Positions 14,919-22,910 of a stretch of 44,677 nucleotides of DNA are shown here, piece after piece. A program made the position numbers and the translations under genes. This stretch comes from a virus: the IMG/VR virus record IMGVR_UViG_3300033145_002454, positions 1-44,677 of that record. The stretch is one strand, 5' to 3'. The notes under the pieces are model-generated. The model did not search any database, had not been told where the DNA came from, and worked only from the letters and a program-made list of their open reading frames with translations. Each line of letters starts with the position of its first letter. The first letter of the stretch is position 1.

Positions 14919-15666
14919 ATTTACAATTGCAGCTTCCTTCTTCGATGAAGGAAGCAAAATGCTTGATCTGTTGTTCGCAATGATGATAATTTGTAGTAAA
15001 GAAATAATCGGTGGTTCTGTAATTTATGAAGCAACCTGCAGTAGCATGTTTGACGGAAAGGATGCAATCAATTTTGTAATTGGTTTCAAAGATGGTGTTT
15101 TTGAAGCTTTCCCTGAAAATGAAATAATTCCGGAAGGTTATATAGTGCTTAATCAACAAGGTGGAACATTCGGGGGTGGTGTATTATTTCAAACCATAAA
15201 TAAAGGAAAAACAGTTGTAGAGGAATTAGCAGAAAATATTTCAAAAGTCGCTGAGAAGGATATTACTGTTAATGCGTTAGCATCTATTCCAGGAGCTTTT
15301 AAATTCGGCACTGATTACAAATCAATGAAATATCCAGCTTTGTTTAAATTTGCAAAAGAACACGGTTTTAAATCTTCTGAACATCCTAACAAAAAGAAGC
15401 CGACTCTAATTAAATACCTGGATGAATTGAAAGTTGAAGGGAATGAAAATATTAGGCTTCCTGATGGTGTTGAAAACGGTAAAGACTTTTTTACTGATGA
15501 TTTACCTGATATCAAAGCTTACGAAGTTCTCGTTTCTGATATGGTGAAGAATCAATCAGGATTCCTCGATGCAGGTGCTGTGATCAACGAAAATCAAGAG
15601 TTTGAAGATTCATTCGAAGATATGTTGAAAGCCGGTTGGATCAAAGAAATTGAGGTCGATGAATAA
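14908..15666 (+). CDS. hypothetical protein in the head gene cluster
   Basis: 252 residues from ATG 14908 (GAGGAG upstream; an in-frame TTG at 14902 is too close to it). Residues 1-75 are a hydrophobic alpha/beta segment (FDEGSKMLDLLFAMMIICSK). Residues 140-180 (KYPALFKFAKEHGFKSSEHP then KKPTLIKYLDEL) look like a small LEM/HeH- or SAP-type helix-extended-helix. The C-terminus is acidic. No known phage head protein is matched; conserved placement between portal and MuF suggests an accessory capsid or injected protein. Confidence 0.65.
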   Translation: MKGKFTIAASFFDEGSKMLDLLFAMMIICSKEIIGGSVIYEATCSSMFDGKDAINFVIGFKDGVFEAFPENEIIPEGYIVLNQQGGTFGGGVLFQTINKGKTVVEELAENISKVAEKDITVNALASIPGAFKFGTDYKSMKYPALFKFAKEHGFKSSEHPNKKKPTLIKYLDELKVEGNENIRLPDGVENGKDFFTDDLPDIKAYEVLVSDMVKNQSGFLDAGAVINENQEFEDSFEDMLKAGWIKEIEVDE

Positions 15667-15669
15667 TTC

Positions 15670-16740
15670 ATGAGTCTTGAAGAATTATTCGAAAAGCGTT
15701 TACATCAACTTCTTTTCACTAATAAATATTTGGTTGAGAAGATTTTGAAACAAGCTGAAAAGGATATTGCTGTCAGGATAACCAAGTATAAGCTCCGTTA
15801 TCCTGGCACTTTCCTTGAAAATGCTTTTTACAATCGAAATAAACAACTCGAGAAGGAAATTGATCTAATTTTAAATGCAATGACTAATGATCTTGAAAAA
15901 GTGATAACAAGTGGTATTAATCAAAGTTGGGAACTTGCAAATGATAAATATGATCAACTTACCGGAGAATATACTTCCGGTTTAGTAATTGGTGAATCAA
16001 TGTTACATTCCTTTCATCAATTAAATACTCAGGCTCTAAACGCTTTTATTGGTAGGTCTATAAACGGAATGAGTTTAAGTGATAAAATATGGAAGCTCAC
16101 AAAATTTAAGAAATATGCTCTTGAAAAATTCTTAGGTTCAGGAATAGCAACCGGTAGATCCGCTTCACAAATCTCAATTGATATTCGCAAATTTGAACTT
16201 AATCCTAAAATGTTATTTCGAAGAGTTAAGGATGATGAAGGTAAACTCCGGTTATCAAAAGCTGCAAAAGCTTACAATCCAGGGCAGGGAATTTATCGAT
16301 CTTCGTATAAGAATGCATTGAGATTAACCGCTACTGAAATAAATATCGCTAACAGAACAGCTGATTTTACCAGAAGAAAACAACTTCCCTTTGTAACAGG
16401 TGTTGAGATTCATTTGAGTGCTGCACATCCCAGAGAAGATATTTGTGATAGTATGGTCGGTAAATACCCGAAGGGATTCTTATTCACCGGATGGCATCCA
16501 CTTTGCATGTGTTATCCAACTGCTATCATGCTATCTAAAACAGAATTCAGTAATTATTTAAACTCCGGGAAGATCGATTCTCAAAAATATATTCGTAAAA
16601 TTCCTACAAAAGCACAGAATTATATTGCTGATAATAAGAAAGTATTTGACGGTTGGAAGAACAAACCTTACTTTATCAAAGATAATTTCAACAGTGATTT
16701 TTCAATAAAAGAAAGTGTTTTGAAGGTTGTAAATGGCTGA
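15670..16740 (+). CDS. MuF-like minor head protein (SPP1 gp7 family)
   Basis: 356 residues. The C-terminal Mu-F domain is clear: RLTATEINIANRTADFTRRK (about 218-237), EIHLSAAHPREDICDSMVGK (246-265), FTGWHPLCMC (272-281) with the conserved His-Pro-x-Cys-x-Cys. The N-terminal half is helical. Members sit inside the procapsid near the portal and take part in head assembly or DNA ejection. No toxin domain is fused to it. The stop overlaps the next start by 8 bases. Confidence 0.9.
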   Translation: MSLEELFEKRLHQLLFTNKYLVEKILKQAEKDIAVRITKYKLRYPGTFLENAFYNRNKQLEKEIDLILNAMTNDLEKVITSGINQSWELANDKYDQLTGEYTSGLVIGESMLHSFHQLNTQALNAFIGRSINGMSLSDKIWKLTKFKKYALEKFLGSGIATGRSASQISIDIRKFELNPKMLFRRVKDDEGKLRLSKAAKAYNPGQGIYRSSYKNALRLTATEINIANRTADFTRRKQLPFVTGVEIHLSAAHPREDICDSMVGKYPKGFLFTGWHPLCMCYPTAIMLSKTEFSNYLNSGKIDSQKYIRKIPTKAQNYIADNKKVFDGWKNKPYFIKDNFNSDFSIKESVLKVVNG

Positions 16741-17167
16741 TAAGTACATTACTGAAGATGGTCAAATTGCTTATGCTTTTGAGGGTATTAGTTTAAAAGA
16801 TTGGAAATACGGATGCCTTGAATGCAAAAACTTACATGAAAATTACTCTTCCTGCCCTGCTTATCCTGAGGGAATCCCGGAAGATCTTCTTTCCGGCAAA
16901 AGAATGCACAATAAAATTCAAGATGATCAAACTGGAGAAACTGTTTTTGAACCATTACAAAATTTTGAAATTCAAATCAGAACAGAGAATATCAGAGTTG
17001 ATAAGGCTTTTAAAATATTACAACATGAAATTACAGAAATAACCAGAGAAATTAATAATACTGATTCACCAGATATTAATGCTGTATTCTACCGGAGAGG
17101 ATTGATTAAGGCATTAAAAATATATATGGACACTTTTGGGTTTGAGTTTGTTGATATTGAAAAATAA
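16733..17167 (+). CDS. small cysteine-motif protein of the head region
   Basis: 144 residues. Near the N-terminus YGCLECKNLH ... SSCPAYPEGIPEDLLSGK ... H makes a C-x2-C-x9-C pattern with conserved 'PEGIP' and 'H', recurring in small proteins encoded after MuF genes of many phages, probably a zinc site. The remainder is helical (KAFKILQHEITEITREINNT). Function unknown. It ends the first head transcript: a hairpin-rich 237-base gap follows. Confidence 0.65.
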   Translation: MADKYITEDGQIAYAFEGISLKDWKYGCLECKNLHENYSSCPAYPEGIPEDLLSGKRMHNKIQDDQTGETVFEPLQNFEIQIRTENIRVDKAFKILQHEITEITREINNTDSPDINAVFYRRGLIKALKIYMDTFGFEFVDIEK

Positions 17168-17404
17168 AAAACTAATTGACAAAATAGTTAGGTTTTACGT
17201 TCTATTGAACCAGAAATAAATTAGTTCTTTAAAAAATTGAAATAAGTGGCCGGAAATAACTGGTCACATTTGTATTTAGTTATCGAAAATATCGGAGCTG
17301 AATATGTTAGAATGGATGTTCTAACGTATTTGGCTCTTTTTTTTGTGTAAATTTCGAAAATAAAAAAACTGGATAGTTAAACCGTTAACAAAGTGAGGAT
17401 TCAA
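17168..17404 (+). promoter_or_regulatory. leader region before the scaffold/capsid genes
   Basis: The largest non-coding gap in the late region. TTGACA at 17176-17181 is a possible -35. A hairpin GTGGCCGG/CTGGTCAC (17246-17253 and 17260-17267, two G-T pairs, six-base loop) precedes a full terminator (17295-17344). After it comes GTTAA-ACCG-TTAAC (17376-17389), then AGTGAGG as ribosome site. A separate transcript for the highly expressed capsid genes probably starts here. Confidence 0.5.
17295..17344 (+). terminator. rho-independent terminator in the capsid leader
   Basis: An 18-bp imperfect stem from GAGC (17295-17298) to GCTC (17333-17336) with a perfect upper part GTTAGAA/TTCTAAC, followed by eight T. 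It separates the portal/MuF transcript from the capsid genes. Confidence 0.88.
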
Positions 17405-18049
17405 ATGAAAACTATAGCTGAAAAGTTGGATGACCTGAAAGCTAAATTGGAAAAATCTAAAGATATTGATGAAGTCAAAACTATTTTGGCTGAGATCGAT
17501 GAAATTAATGCGGATGCTGTGAAAGTCGTCTCTGCTTTGGATAAAGCAACAAAAGAGGCGAAGGACTCTCGTGAATCGAAAGAAGAACTGGAAACCGAAA
17601 ACACTGAACTCAAAGAAAAACTGGAAAAATCTACAAAAACACCGGAAGAAATAGCAGCTAAAAAAAAAGCTCTTGAAGATAAAGAAAAGGATAATACAAT
17701 GCCTGATTGGTTTAAACCTTATGCAGATGATTTTGAAAAATCAAAACAAAAAGAAAAAACTGACGAACAGGCTGTGTCCGTTAAAAGCAAAATTGAAAAA
17801 GCTCTTGATGCTGCCAAATATCCCAAAAGTTTATCTAAATTTTTCCATGTAAAAGACTTTGAAAAACTCGATGATGAAGTTTCCGCTTTCGTTCAAGATT
17901 TGAATAATGAAGACCTGAAAGATGTTATTGTTCCCAAAAGATCGGATGATAATAATGGAGCAGTTTCTGAGACTATAAAGTCTTATGCGGAATCAAAAAA
18001 TAAACCTTCTGAATCCACAGAAATTTCAGGTAAAGAATTAGAAACATAA
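17405..18049 (+). CDS. capsid scaffolding protein
   Basis: 214 residues from ATG 17405 (GTGAGG upstream). Highly charged, almost entirely helical: heptads in KLDDLKAKLEKSKDIDEVKT (about 6-25) and residues 50-95 are Glu/Lys coiled coil, with the compact C-terminal basic patch (VIVPKRSDDNNG) that scaffolds use to touch the capsid shell. Composition, size and position directly before decoration and capsid genes identify it as scaffold. No protease domain is seen. Confidence 0.82.
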   Translation: MKTIAEKLDDLKAKLEKSKDIDEVKTILAEIDEINADAVKVVSALDKATKEAKDSRESKEELETENTELKEKLEKSTKTPEEIAAKKKALEDKEKDNTMPDWFKPYADDFEKSKQKEKTDEQAVSVKSKIEKALDAAKYPKSLSKFFHVKDFEKLDDEVSAFVQDLNNEDLKDVIVPKRSDDNNGAVSETIKSYAESKNKPSESTEISGKELET

Positions 18050-18065
18050 TATTAGGAGAAATCTT

Positions 18066-19019
18066 ATGAATCTACAAGTAAATAAAACAACTGAAACTCA
18101 ATATCATCCTATATTTCTTAAGGTACTAGAAGACATTCCCGGTGGAATTACTCTTGTGTCTGCAGATTTAAAGACTGCTACTGAGGAACTTAAAGCCGGT
18201 TCATTAATCGGTGAAGATGGAAACACTGCCGGATTGTATCACTTATGCAAAACTGCAGAAGTATATGAAGCTGTTACAGCTGGAGCAACATCTGTAAAAG
18301 TTGAAAAGGAACATGAATTTAAAGTCGGTGATTTTATCACGAACGGTCAGGTATCAACTGCAATCACAGCAATTAATACTGATGAAGCCGCTTATGATAC
18401 TCTCACATTAACAGCTACTTTGGATGCAGTAGAAGTAATTCCTGTTGATTCTGTATTGTACCAGGGAAGTTCAGAGACTTCCAATGTTGCTGTTGCTTCT
18501 CTTGCAACTCTTGAAGACACAGCTGAAGATTATATTGTAATCTCTAACCCTCGTGGTAATACAAATGATGTGATCGTTACTATTTCTCAAGCTGGTGATG
18601 ATAACTTAGCAATCACCTACATTCCTTCAACAAAAACCCTGGCTATCGCTTTAGCTGATACAACTGCTGCAAGTAACAATGCCGCTGCAATTCAGGCTGC
18701 AATTCGTGCTTTGGCTCAAGATGGAGGAATTGATTTTACAGATTGGACTGCTGTTGGAACTGGATGGGATGGCGGACAAACCGGAGCTACTTTAACAGAT
18801 CCAAGTCATCGCATGGAAGATGGAGTTGAAAAGCCTGATTATTTAGCTCCAAAATATTCTCCCTGTGCTATTACAAATACAGGATTAGATGTATCAGGAA
18901 CAAACGTCAATGTTGTTTCTGGTGCTGTTATTCGTGGAACCGTCAATGAGTCTTTACTTCCTTTTGTAGTTCATTCATACTTTAAGACTCTATTAACTGA
19001 TTTAATCAGATTCGTCTAG
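18066..19019 (+). CDS. head decoration / head-fibre-like protein
   Basis: 317 residues, TAGGAG upstream. Beta-rich and Ala/Thr/Gly rich throughout. An N-terminal 'DIPGGITLVSADLKTATEEL' segment, a long insertion of Ig-like or lectin-like strands (residues 60-245), and a C-terminal 'VSGAVIRGTVNESLLPF' resembling head-fibre/decoration proteins of other phages. Placed between scaffold and major capsid genes, where decoration proteins are usually encoded. The insertion (about 150-235: VISNPRGNTNDVIVTISQAG) may be a surface-exposed Ig-like module. Confidence 0.72.
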   Translation: MNLQVNKTTETQYHPIFLKVLEDIPGGITLVSADLKTATEELKAGSLIGEDGNTAGLYHLCKTAEVYEAVTAGATSVKVEKEHEFKVGDFITNGQVSTAITAINTDEAAYDTLTLTATLDAVEVIPVDSVLYQGSSETSNVAVASLATLEDTAEDYIVISNPRGNTNDVIVTISQAGDDNLAITYIPSTKTLAIALADTTAASNNAAAIQAAIRALAQDGGIDFTDWTAVGTGWDGGQTGATLTDPSHRMEDGVEKPDYLAPKYSPCAITNTGLDVSGTNVNVVSGAVIRGTVNESLLPFVVHSYFKTLLTDLIRFV

Positions 19020-19029
19020 GAGGGACATC

Positions 19030-20130
19030 ATGGAACATAGCATAATAAAAGAAATGAATGAAAAGGATCTTCAAGTTTATCTTGAAACCATGGATTATGG
19101 TAAAGAACTTTATTTCCCAAACTTCTTCCCTCTCAAAGATACTTACCGTTTGGATTACAAAACTCTTATCGGCTCTGAAGGTCGTCCTGTAGCTGCTGAT
19201 GTTGTAGCCTATGATGCATCTGCACCTGAAAAAACCAGAAGAATCATTGGTAAATTAACCGGTGATCTCCCAGCTATCCGTATCAAAAGAACAATGAATG
19301 AATCTCAAATTAATGATTACAATGTTCTGAAAGTATTAGGTACAGAGTCTGGAATGAAACAAATTCTGGATATGGTTTTTGAAGATGTTGATTTTTGTGT
19401 AAATGGTGTTCTGGCTCGTTTAGAATGGTTGTGTATGCAGGCTCTTTCACAGGGCTATATTGCATTAACCAAAACAAACAATGCAGGAGTTGTAACTGAA
19501 AACAACATTGATTTCAACATGCAAGCTGCTAATAAGCGTGTTGTTAAATCTTCTTCAGCTAACAGAAAATGGAATGATGCAACTGCAGGTAATCCAAAAC
19601 CGATCACAGATATTGAAGATATTGTTGATGTTGCTAGAACTGCTGGACATAAGCTCAAATACATCTTAATGAATTATGCCAAATGGCAACAATTCAGAAA
19701 AACAACTGAGGTGATTCAGCTTATTGCCAAAACCACTACAGGTGTTGTGAAACCAACACTCAAGAACGTGAATGAATTCTTGGTTTCTCAGGAACTTCCA
19801 AAAATCCTGTTGATCGATGCAATTGTTGATTTAGAAACAGAAGATCATGCAATTACTTCAACCAACTGTTGGACTACAAAGTATGTAACATTCATTCCAG
19901 AGATTAAGCTTGGAAATGTTCTTTCTGGTCCTGTTGCTGATGATACAAATACACCAAAACAGTGTACAAAAGCTAAGAAAGATCGTATAATTGTGATGAA
20001 GCATTCTGAAACTGATCCAGTTAAAGAAATCACACGTGGTCTGTTGAATGCTTTCCCAACTTTCCCAGCAATTGACAGATGCTATAGATTAAATACTGAA
20101 CTCAATGCTGCTGATGGTCTCGACGACTAA
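19030..20130 (+). CDS. major capsid protein (lambda gpE-like)
   Basis: 366 residues, AGGAGGG upstream. Matches the Phage_cap_E family: N-terminal 'YGKELYFPNFFPLKDTYRLD', 'SEGRPVAADVVAYDASAPEK' (the E-loop region), 'RIIGKLTGDLPAIRIKRTMN', and the C-terminal 'LNAFPTFPAIDRCYRL'. It forms the HK97-fold capsid shell. Codon usage is richer in preferred codons than in neighbouring genes by eye, as expected for the most abundant phage protein. Confidence 0.92.
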   Translation: MEHSIIKEMNEKDLQVYLETMDYGKELYFPNFFPLKDTYRLDYKTLIGSEGRPVAADVVAYDASAPEKTRRIIGKLTGDLPAIRIKRTMNESQINDYNVLKVLGTESGMKQILDMVFEDVDFCVNGVLARLEWLCMQALSQGYIALTKTNNAGVVTENNIDFNMQAANKRVVKSSSANRKWNDATAGNPKPITDIEDIVDVARTAGHKLKYILMNYAKWQQFRKTTEVIQLIAKTTTGVVKPTLKNVNEFLVSQELPKILLIDAIVDLETEDHAITSTNCWTTKYVTFIPEIKLGNVLSGPVADDTNTPKQCTKAKKDRIIVMKHSETDPVKEITRGLLNAFPTFPAIDRCYRLNTELNAADGLDD

Positions 20131-20141
20131 GGTTGAATAAA

Positions 20142-20438
20142 GTGACAATCTTGCAAAGTCTTCAAAGCCTTGCTGAGTACGAAAATGATAATCTACTCAG
20201 CAAGGTTCTTGCTGATAACGGACTGACCGGCTCTGAAACTTATGTTTCTGCAACACATAAAGCCAAAGTTGATCTTGCATGTGCAGATCTTTATGATCAT
20301 CTATCTGTTCATCCGGAACTGCGAGAAAGTAAGTTTGCTATTAAATTTAATGCCAGTGCTTTAAGATTGATGGCTAAAACACTTCGTAAAAAGCACGGTA
20401 TTAAAACCCCAACTATCACCGGTGATTCAAAATGGTAA
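20142..20438 (+). CDS. head-tail connector protein, adaptor-like
   Basis: 98 residues from GTG 20142, with TAAGG nine bases upstream; a TTG at 20133 is too near that site. Small, helical (KAKVDLACADLYDHLSVHPE, SALRLMAKTLRKKHG). Size and position right after the capsid gene match the gp15/gp6-type connectors that sit under the portal. Family assignment rests mainly on gene order. Confidence 0.6.
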   Translation: MTILQSLQSLAEYENDNLLSKVLADNGLTGSETYVSATHKAKVDLACADLYDHLSVHPELRESKFAIKFNASALRLMAKTLRKKHGIKTPTITGDSKW

Positions 20439-20764
20439 AAAGATACCCTCATTCAATTAAAATAGCTTACAATACCGGAACTTTCGCTGGTGGTAAATTC
20501 ACTCCAGGTGGAGCAACTGAGATTGAAACTAAATGCAGGATTGAACCACAAGAAGCAAGAAGTGATTATAAGAGCGGTGTAGGTGGAGATAGCATTAAAG
20601 CAGAATGGGAAATATTCTGCCCTTTATTTGAAAGCTCAGAAAACGTCCCTGTGAAAGCTAAAGTTATTTCCAATAGTTCTGACAACCCAACAGCATTTAA
20701 AAGCAAAGAGCATGTGATTTTGAAGTTCTCTGTCTATCAGAAACATATATCCATTAAGGTCTGA
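20432..20764 (+). CDS. head closure / head-tail joining protein
   Basis: 110 residues, overlapping the previous gene by 7 bases. Beta-rich small protein (SIKIAYNTGTFAGGKFTPGG, ... ECRIEPQEARSD-like segment 'CRIEPQEARSDYKSG', then 'WEIFCPLF'), consistent with SPP1 gp16-type stoppers. The pattern 'tkCRIep...' occurs in many head-closure proteins. Order supports it: second gene after the capsid protein. Confidence 0.7.
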   Translation: MVKRYPHSIKIAYNTGTFAGGKFTPGGATEIETKCRIEPQEARSDYKSGVGGDSIKAEWEIFCPLFESSENVPVKAKVISNSSDNPTAFKSKEHVILKFSVYQKHISIKV

Positions 20765-20766
20765 TC

Positions 20767-21201
20767 ATGAAGAATGGTTTAACTCCTCTTTTTACCAATG
20801 CTGCAATATTCAATAAAGTTGATGATTTTGAGAAGGATAAGATTGAAAAGATATATCAAACTTTGTGTTATATTGGTGAGAATTTTTCTAATGATTCAAG
20901 AACTGTAAGAACATATAAAGATCAAACATCTAACCTGAGAAGTTCAATTGGTTATGTTGTTGGTTTTAATGGAATCGTTAAGAAGAGAGACATTAAAGGA
21001 AATACAGCCGGAAGATCTCGAGCAACTGAATTATCGGATCAAGTACTTAAACAAAACAAACAAGGATTCGTTCTGATTGGATTTGCAGGGATGGAATATG
21101 CAGCTGCTGTTGAATCTAAAGGATATGATGTAATAACCGGAAGCGTTCCCTCTTCAGAAGTGCTTCTAAAACATTTTAAGAAAGAATTAGGAATAAATTG
21201 A
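20767..21201 (+). CDS. HK97 gp10-like neck/tail-completion protein
   Basis: 144 residues. The 'RTYKDQTSNLRSSIGYVVGF' segment (about 49-68) followed by 'IGFAGMEYAAAVESKGYDVI' (about 100-119) is the standard signature of the HK97 gp10 family, where the chain forms a beta sheet and a 'YA..vE.G' motif. It connects head completion to the tail. Stop overlaps the next start (TGATG). Confidence 0.82.
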   Translation: MKNGLTPLFTNAAIFNKVDDFEKDKIEKIYQTLCYIGENFSNDSRTVRTYKDQTSNLRSSIGYVVGFNGIVKKRDIKGNTAGRSRATELSDQVLKQNKQGFVLIGFAGMEYAAAVESKGYDVITGSVPSSEVLLKHFKKELGIN

Positions 21202-21605
21202 TGAAAACTGCATTTGATATTGTTGCTTTGTTATATGACATTATTGATGTTGAATCTGTTACAACAAAAATAGATGGAAATGTATATCAATTCAAAAAAC
21301 CACTGAATTCTCAAAAACAGGATATTGTGATTCTTTCATTACCAATCGACGATGGTGATCCTCAAAGAATGACTGCCGTTATAAATGCTTTTTGTGTTAA
21401 TTATCCTGAAGTTGGTACTCAAAACATAGATAAGCTGGAAGAAATTACAAAAGCGATCATTTCAGTATTGGAAGCTTACGTGAAGACAAACGGAATCTAT
21501 TTCCAATACAGTATCGTAAGTCAAAATGTGATGAATGATTATGATCAAAAAAATATGAGTTATGTTTCAATTCGTTTGAATTGTTACATTGAAAACAATA
21601 ATTAG
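21201..21605 (+). CDS. tail terminator-like protein
   Basis: 134 residues from ATG 21201. Alpha/beta order (helix FDIVALLYDIID, strand, 'VILSLPIDDGDPQRMTAVIN', C-terminal 'YVSIRLNCYIE') fits gpU/gp17-like terminators that cap the tail tube. Assigned mainly from position between the gp10-like gene and the tail tube gene. Confidence 0.65.
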   Translation: MKTAFDIVALLYDIIDVESVTTKIDGNVYQFKKPLNSQKQDIVILSLPIDDGDPQRMTAVINAFCVNYPEVGTQNIDKLEEITKAIISVLEAYVKTNGIYFQYSIVSQNVMNDYDQKNMSYVSIRLNCYIENNN

Positions 21606-21614
21606 GAGTAAATC

Positions 21615-22139
21615 ATGGCTAAATATAGAATATCCGGACTTGATAAGATCGAAATGGGAGCTTGCGGAGCCGATGGTGCAATGGGTGCCACTCTTAGCGA
21701 ACTCAAAATAGCTGATGAATCAGCAATAATGGAAATTGGTGAAGCTGAGGTTAAAAAGTTTTTTCTTGAAGGTGTTGATGCACCTGATATCATAAAAATT
21801 TTGGGAAAAAATAGACTGAAAGAACTTCAATTTAGTGTACCGGAAATGTCAATTGACAGTTTTGAATTATTTCTGGGTGGAGCCACAGTAACAGGGAAAT
21901 GGAGTGCATCTATAACTGATATTGAGATTTATCAGTCAATTAAAATCACAACAGTAGTTTATGCTGGATTTTATTATGTGATTGATATCCCAAGAGCTTT
22001 AATAATTGGGAAACTTACACTTCCTTTAAAGAAAGGTGAAATCGGAAAATTTGATGTTAAAGCAATTATAGAATCACCTGAAGATGCATCAAATGTTCCA
22101 TTGTCTCCATACCAAATCACACCTACGGCAGAAGCATAA
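21615..22139 (+). CDS. major tail (tube) protein
   Basis: 174 residues, TTAGGAG upstream. A beta-rich protein with the tube-like segments 'GVDAPDIIKILGKNRLKELQ', 'TVTGKWSASITDIEIYQSIK' and C-terminal 'VKAIIESPEDASNVPLSPYQ'. Position before the chaperone pair is diagnostic. It would polymerise as rings around the tape measure. Confidence 0.78.
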   Translation: MAKYRISGLDKIEMGACGADGAMGATLSELKIADESAIMEIGEAEVKKFFLEGVDAPDIIKILGKNRLKELQFSVPEMSIDSFELFLGGATVTGKWSASITDIEIYQSIKITTVVYAGFYYVIDIPRALIIGKLTLPLKKGEIGKFDVKAIIESPEDASNVPLSPYQITPTAEA

Positions 22140-22146
22140 ATTTTTT

Positions 22147-22174
22147 AATCCCTTCTCTTTATTGGGAAGGGATT
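22147..22174 (+). other. intergenic hairpin between tail tube and chaperone genes
   Basis: AATCCCTTC (22147-22155) and GAAGGGATT (22166-22174) pair perfectly around a 10-base loop. Six T lie before rather than after the stem, so it is not a classical rightward terminator. It probably trims or stabilises the abundant tail-tube mRNA, or partly reduces read-through into the chaperone gene. Confidence 0.6.
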
Positions 22175-22193
22175 GAAGCTTAAGGAGAATATC

Positions 22194-22730
22194 TTGGAAG
22201 AAAAGACTAAAGATAAAACTATTGCCAGTACAATACTGCAGGAAGGTGTTGATTTTGCCGTTACACCGACAAAACCTACATTTCTGCATAAGATACACCT
22301 TTTAAAGCCTGAAAAACGGTTTAGAATATATCCAATTTGCCTGGGTTCTTTATTGAAGATCTCAGAAATCATTAATAGTATTGAATCAATTGATCTGAAA
22401 AGTAAGAAAGAGGATACATTCCTGGAATCAGCAATTACTCAAATTGTTAATTCTGCTGATAAAATGGCTGAAATCATTGCGCTTGCTATCTGGAATAAGC
22501 CATTCAGTAATAATAAGCTGATAGGCTTCTTTCAACGCTTAAAAGTGAAGAGATTAACCAGATACTTTCTTGCAAATTTGATTAATCATGAAATTGTTAC
22601 CATTCTTAACTTAGTAATAAATCAAATGGATATTAACTATTTTTTTGCATGTTTGGTCTCGATGAAGGGTCTAAATCTGACAGCGACCGAGATCAAGAAG
22701 GGCAAAAAGGAAACATCTGGCGACAAATAG
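22194..22730 (+). CDS. tail assembly chaperone G (short form)
   Basis: 178 residues from TTG 22194, eight bases after AAGGAG; the upstream in-frame TTG (22173) lies in the hairpin. Helical throughout. It precedes the tape measure gene and shares its 3' end with a second frame reached by -1 slippage, as lambda G with GT. It binds the tape measure protein and recruits tail-tube subunits. Confidence 0.75.
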   Translation: MEEKTKDKTIASTILQEGVDFAVTPTKPTFLHKIHLLKPEKRFRIYPICLGSLLKISEIINSIESIDLKSKKEDTFLESAITQIVNSADKMAEIIALAIWNKPFSNNKLIGFFQRLKVKRLTRYFLANLINHEIVTILNLVINQMDINYFFACLVSMKGLNLTATEIKKGKKETSGDK

Positions 22731-22906
22731 GTAATATATCTAAGTATTTTAGGATTCCATTCGAAGATATTCTCTGGAAATACTCCTGGGCTAATCTGAT
22801 GATGTACAGTCTCAGCATACCAAAATCTAAGAAGAAAAAAGATGATGATGTTGATGGTGTTATTGATCTTTCTAACCCAGATGATATGATGGAATTTCTA
22901 GGATAA
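22649..22906 (+). CDS. T part of the G-T tail chaperone, made by -1 frameshift
   Basis: This frame is one base back from G and lacks its own ribosome site, so its ATG at 22649 is not the real start. Slippage at CAAAAAG (22703-22709) gives ...IKKGKK joined to GNIWRQIGNISKYFRIPFED and a 237-residue fusion. The T domain is helical with 'FEDILWKYSWANLMMYSLSI' and an acidic end (DLSNPDDMMEFLG), as in other GT proteins. Confidence 0.78.
   Translation: MFGLDEGSKSDSDRDQEGQKGNIWRQIGNISKYFRIPFEDILWKYSWANLMMYSLSIPKSKKKKDDDVDGVIDLSNPDDMMEFLG
22703..22709 (+). other. -1 ribosomal frameshift slippery site
   Basis: In the G frame the codons are GGC AAA AAG; the heptamer C-AAA-AAG allows the Lys tRNAs on AAA and AAG to re-pair after slipping back one base. 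The purine-rich AAGAAGGGC immediately upstream could act as an internal Shine-Dalgarno-like stimulator. Location, 21 bases before the G stop, is typical. Confidence 0.75.
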
Positions 22907-22910
22907 TATC

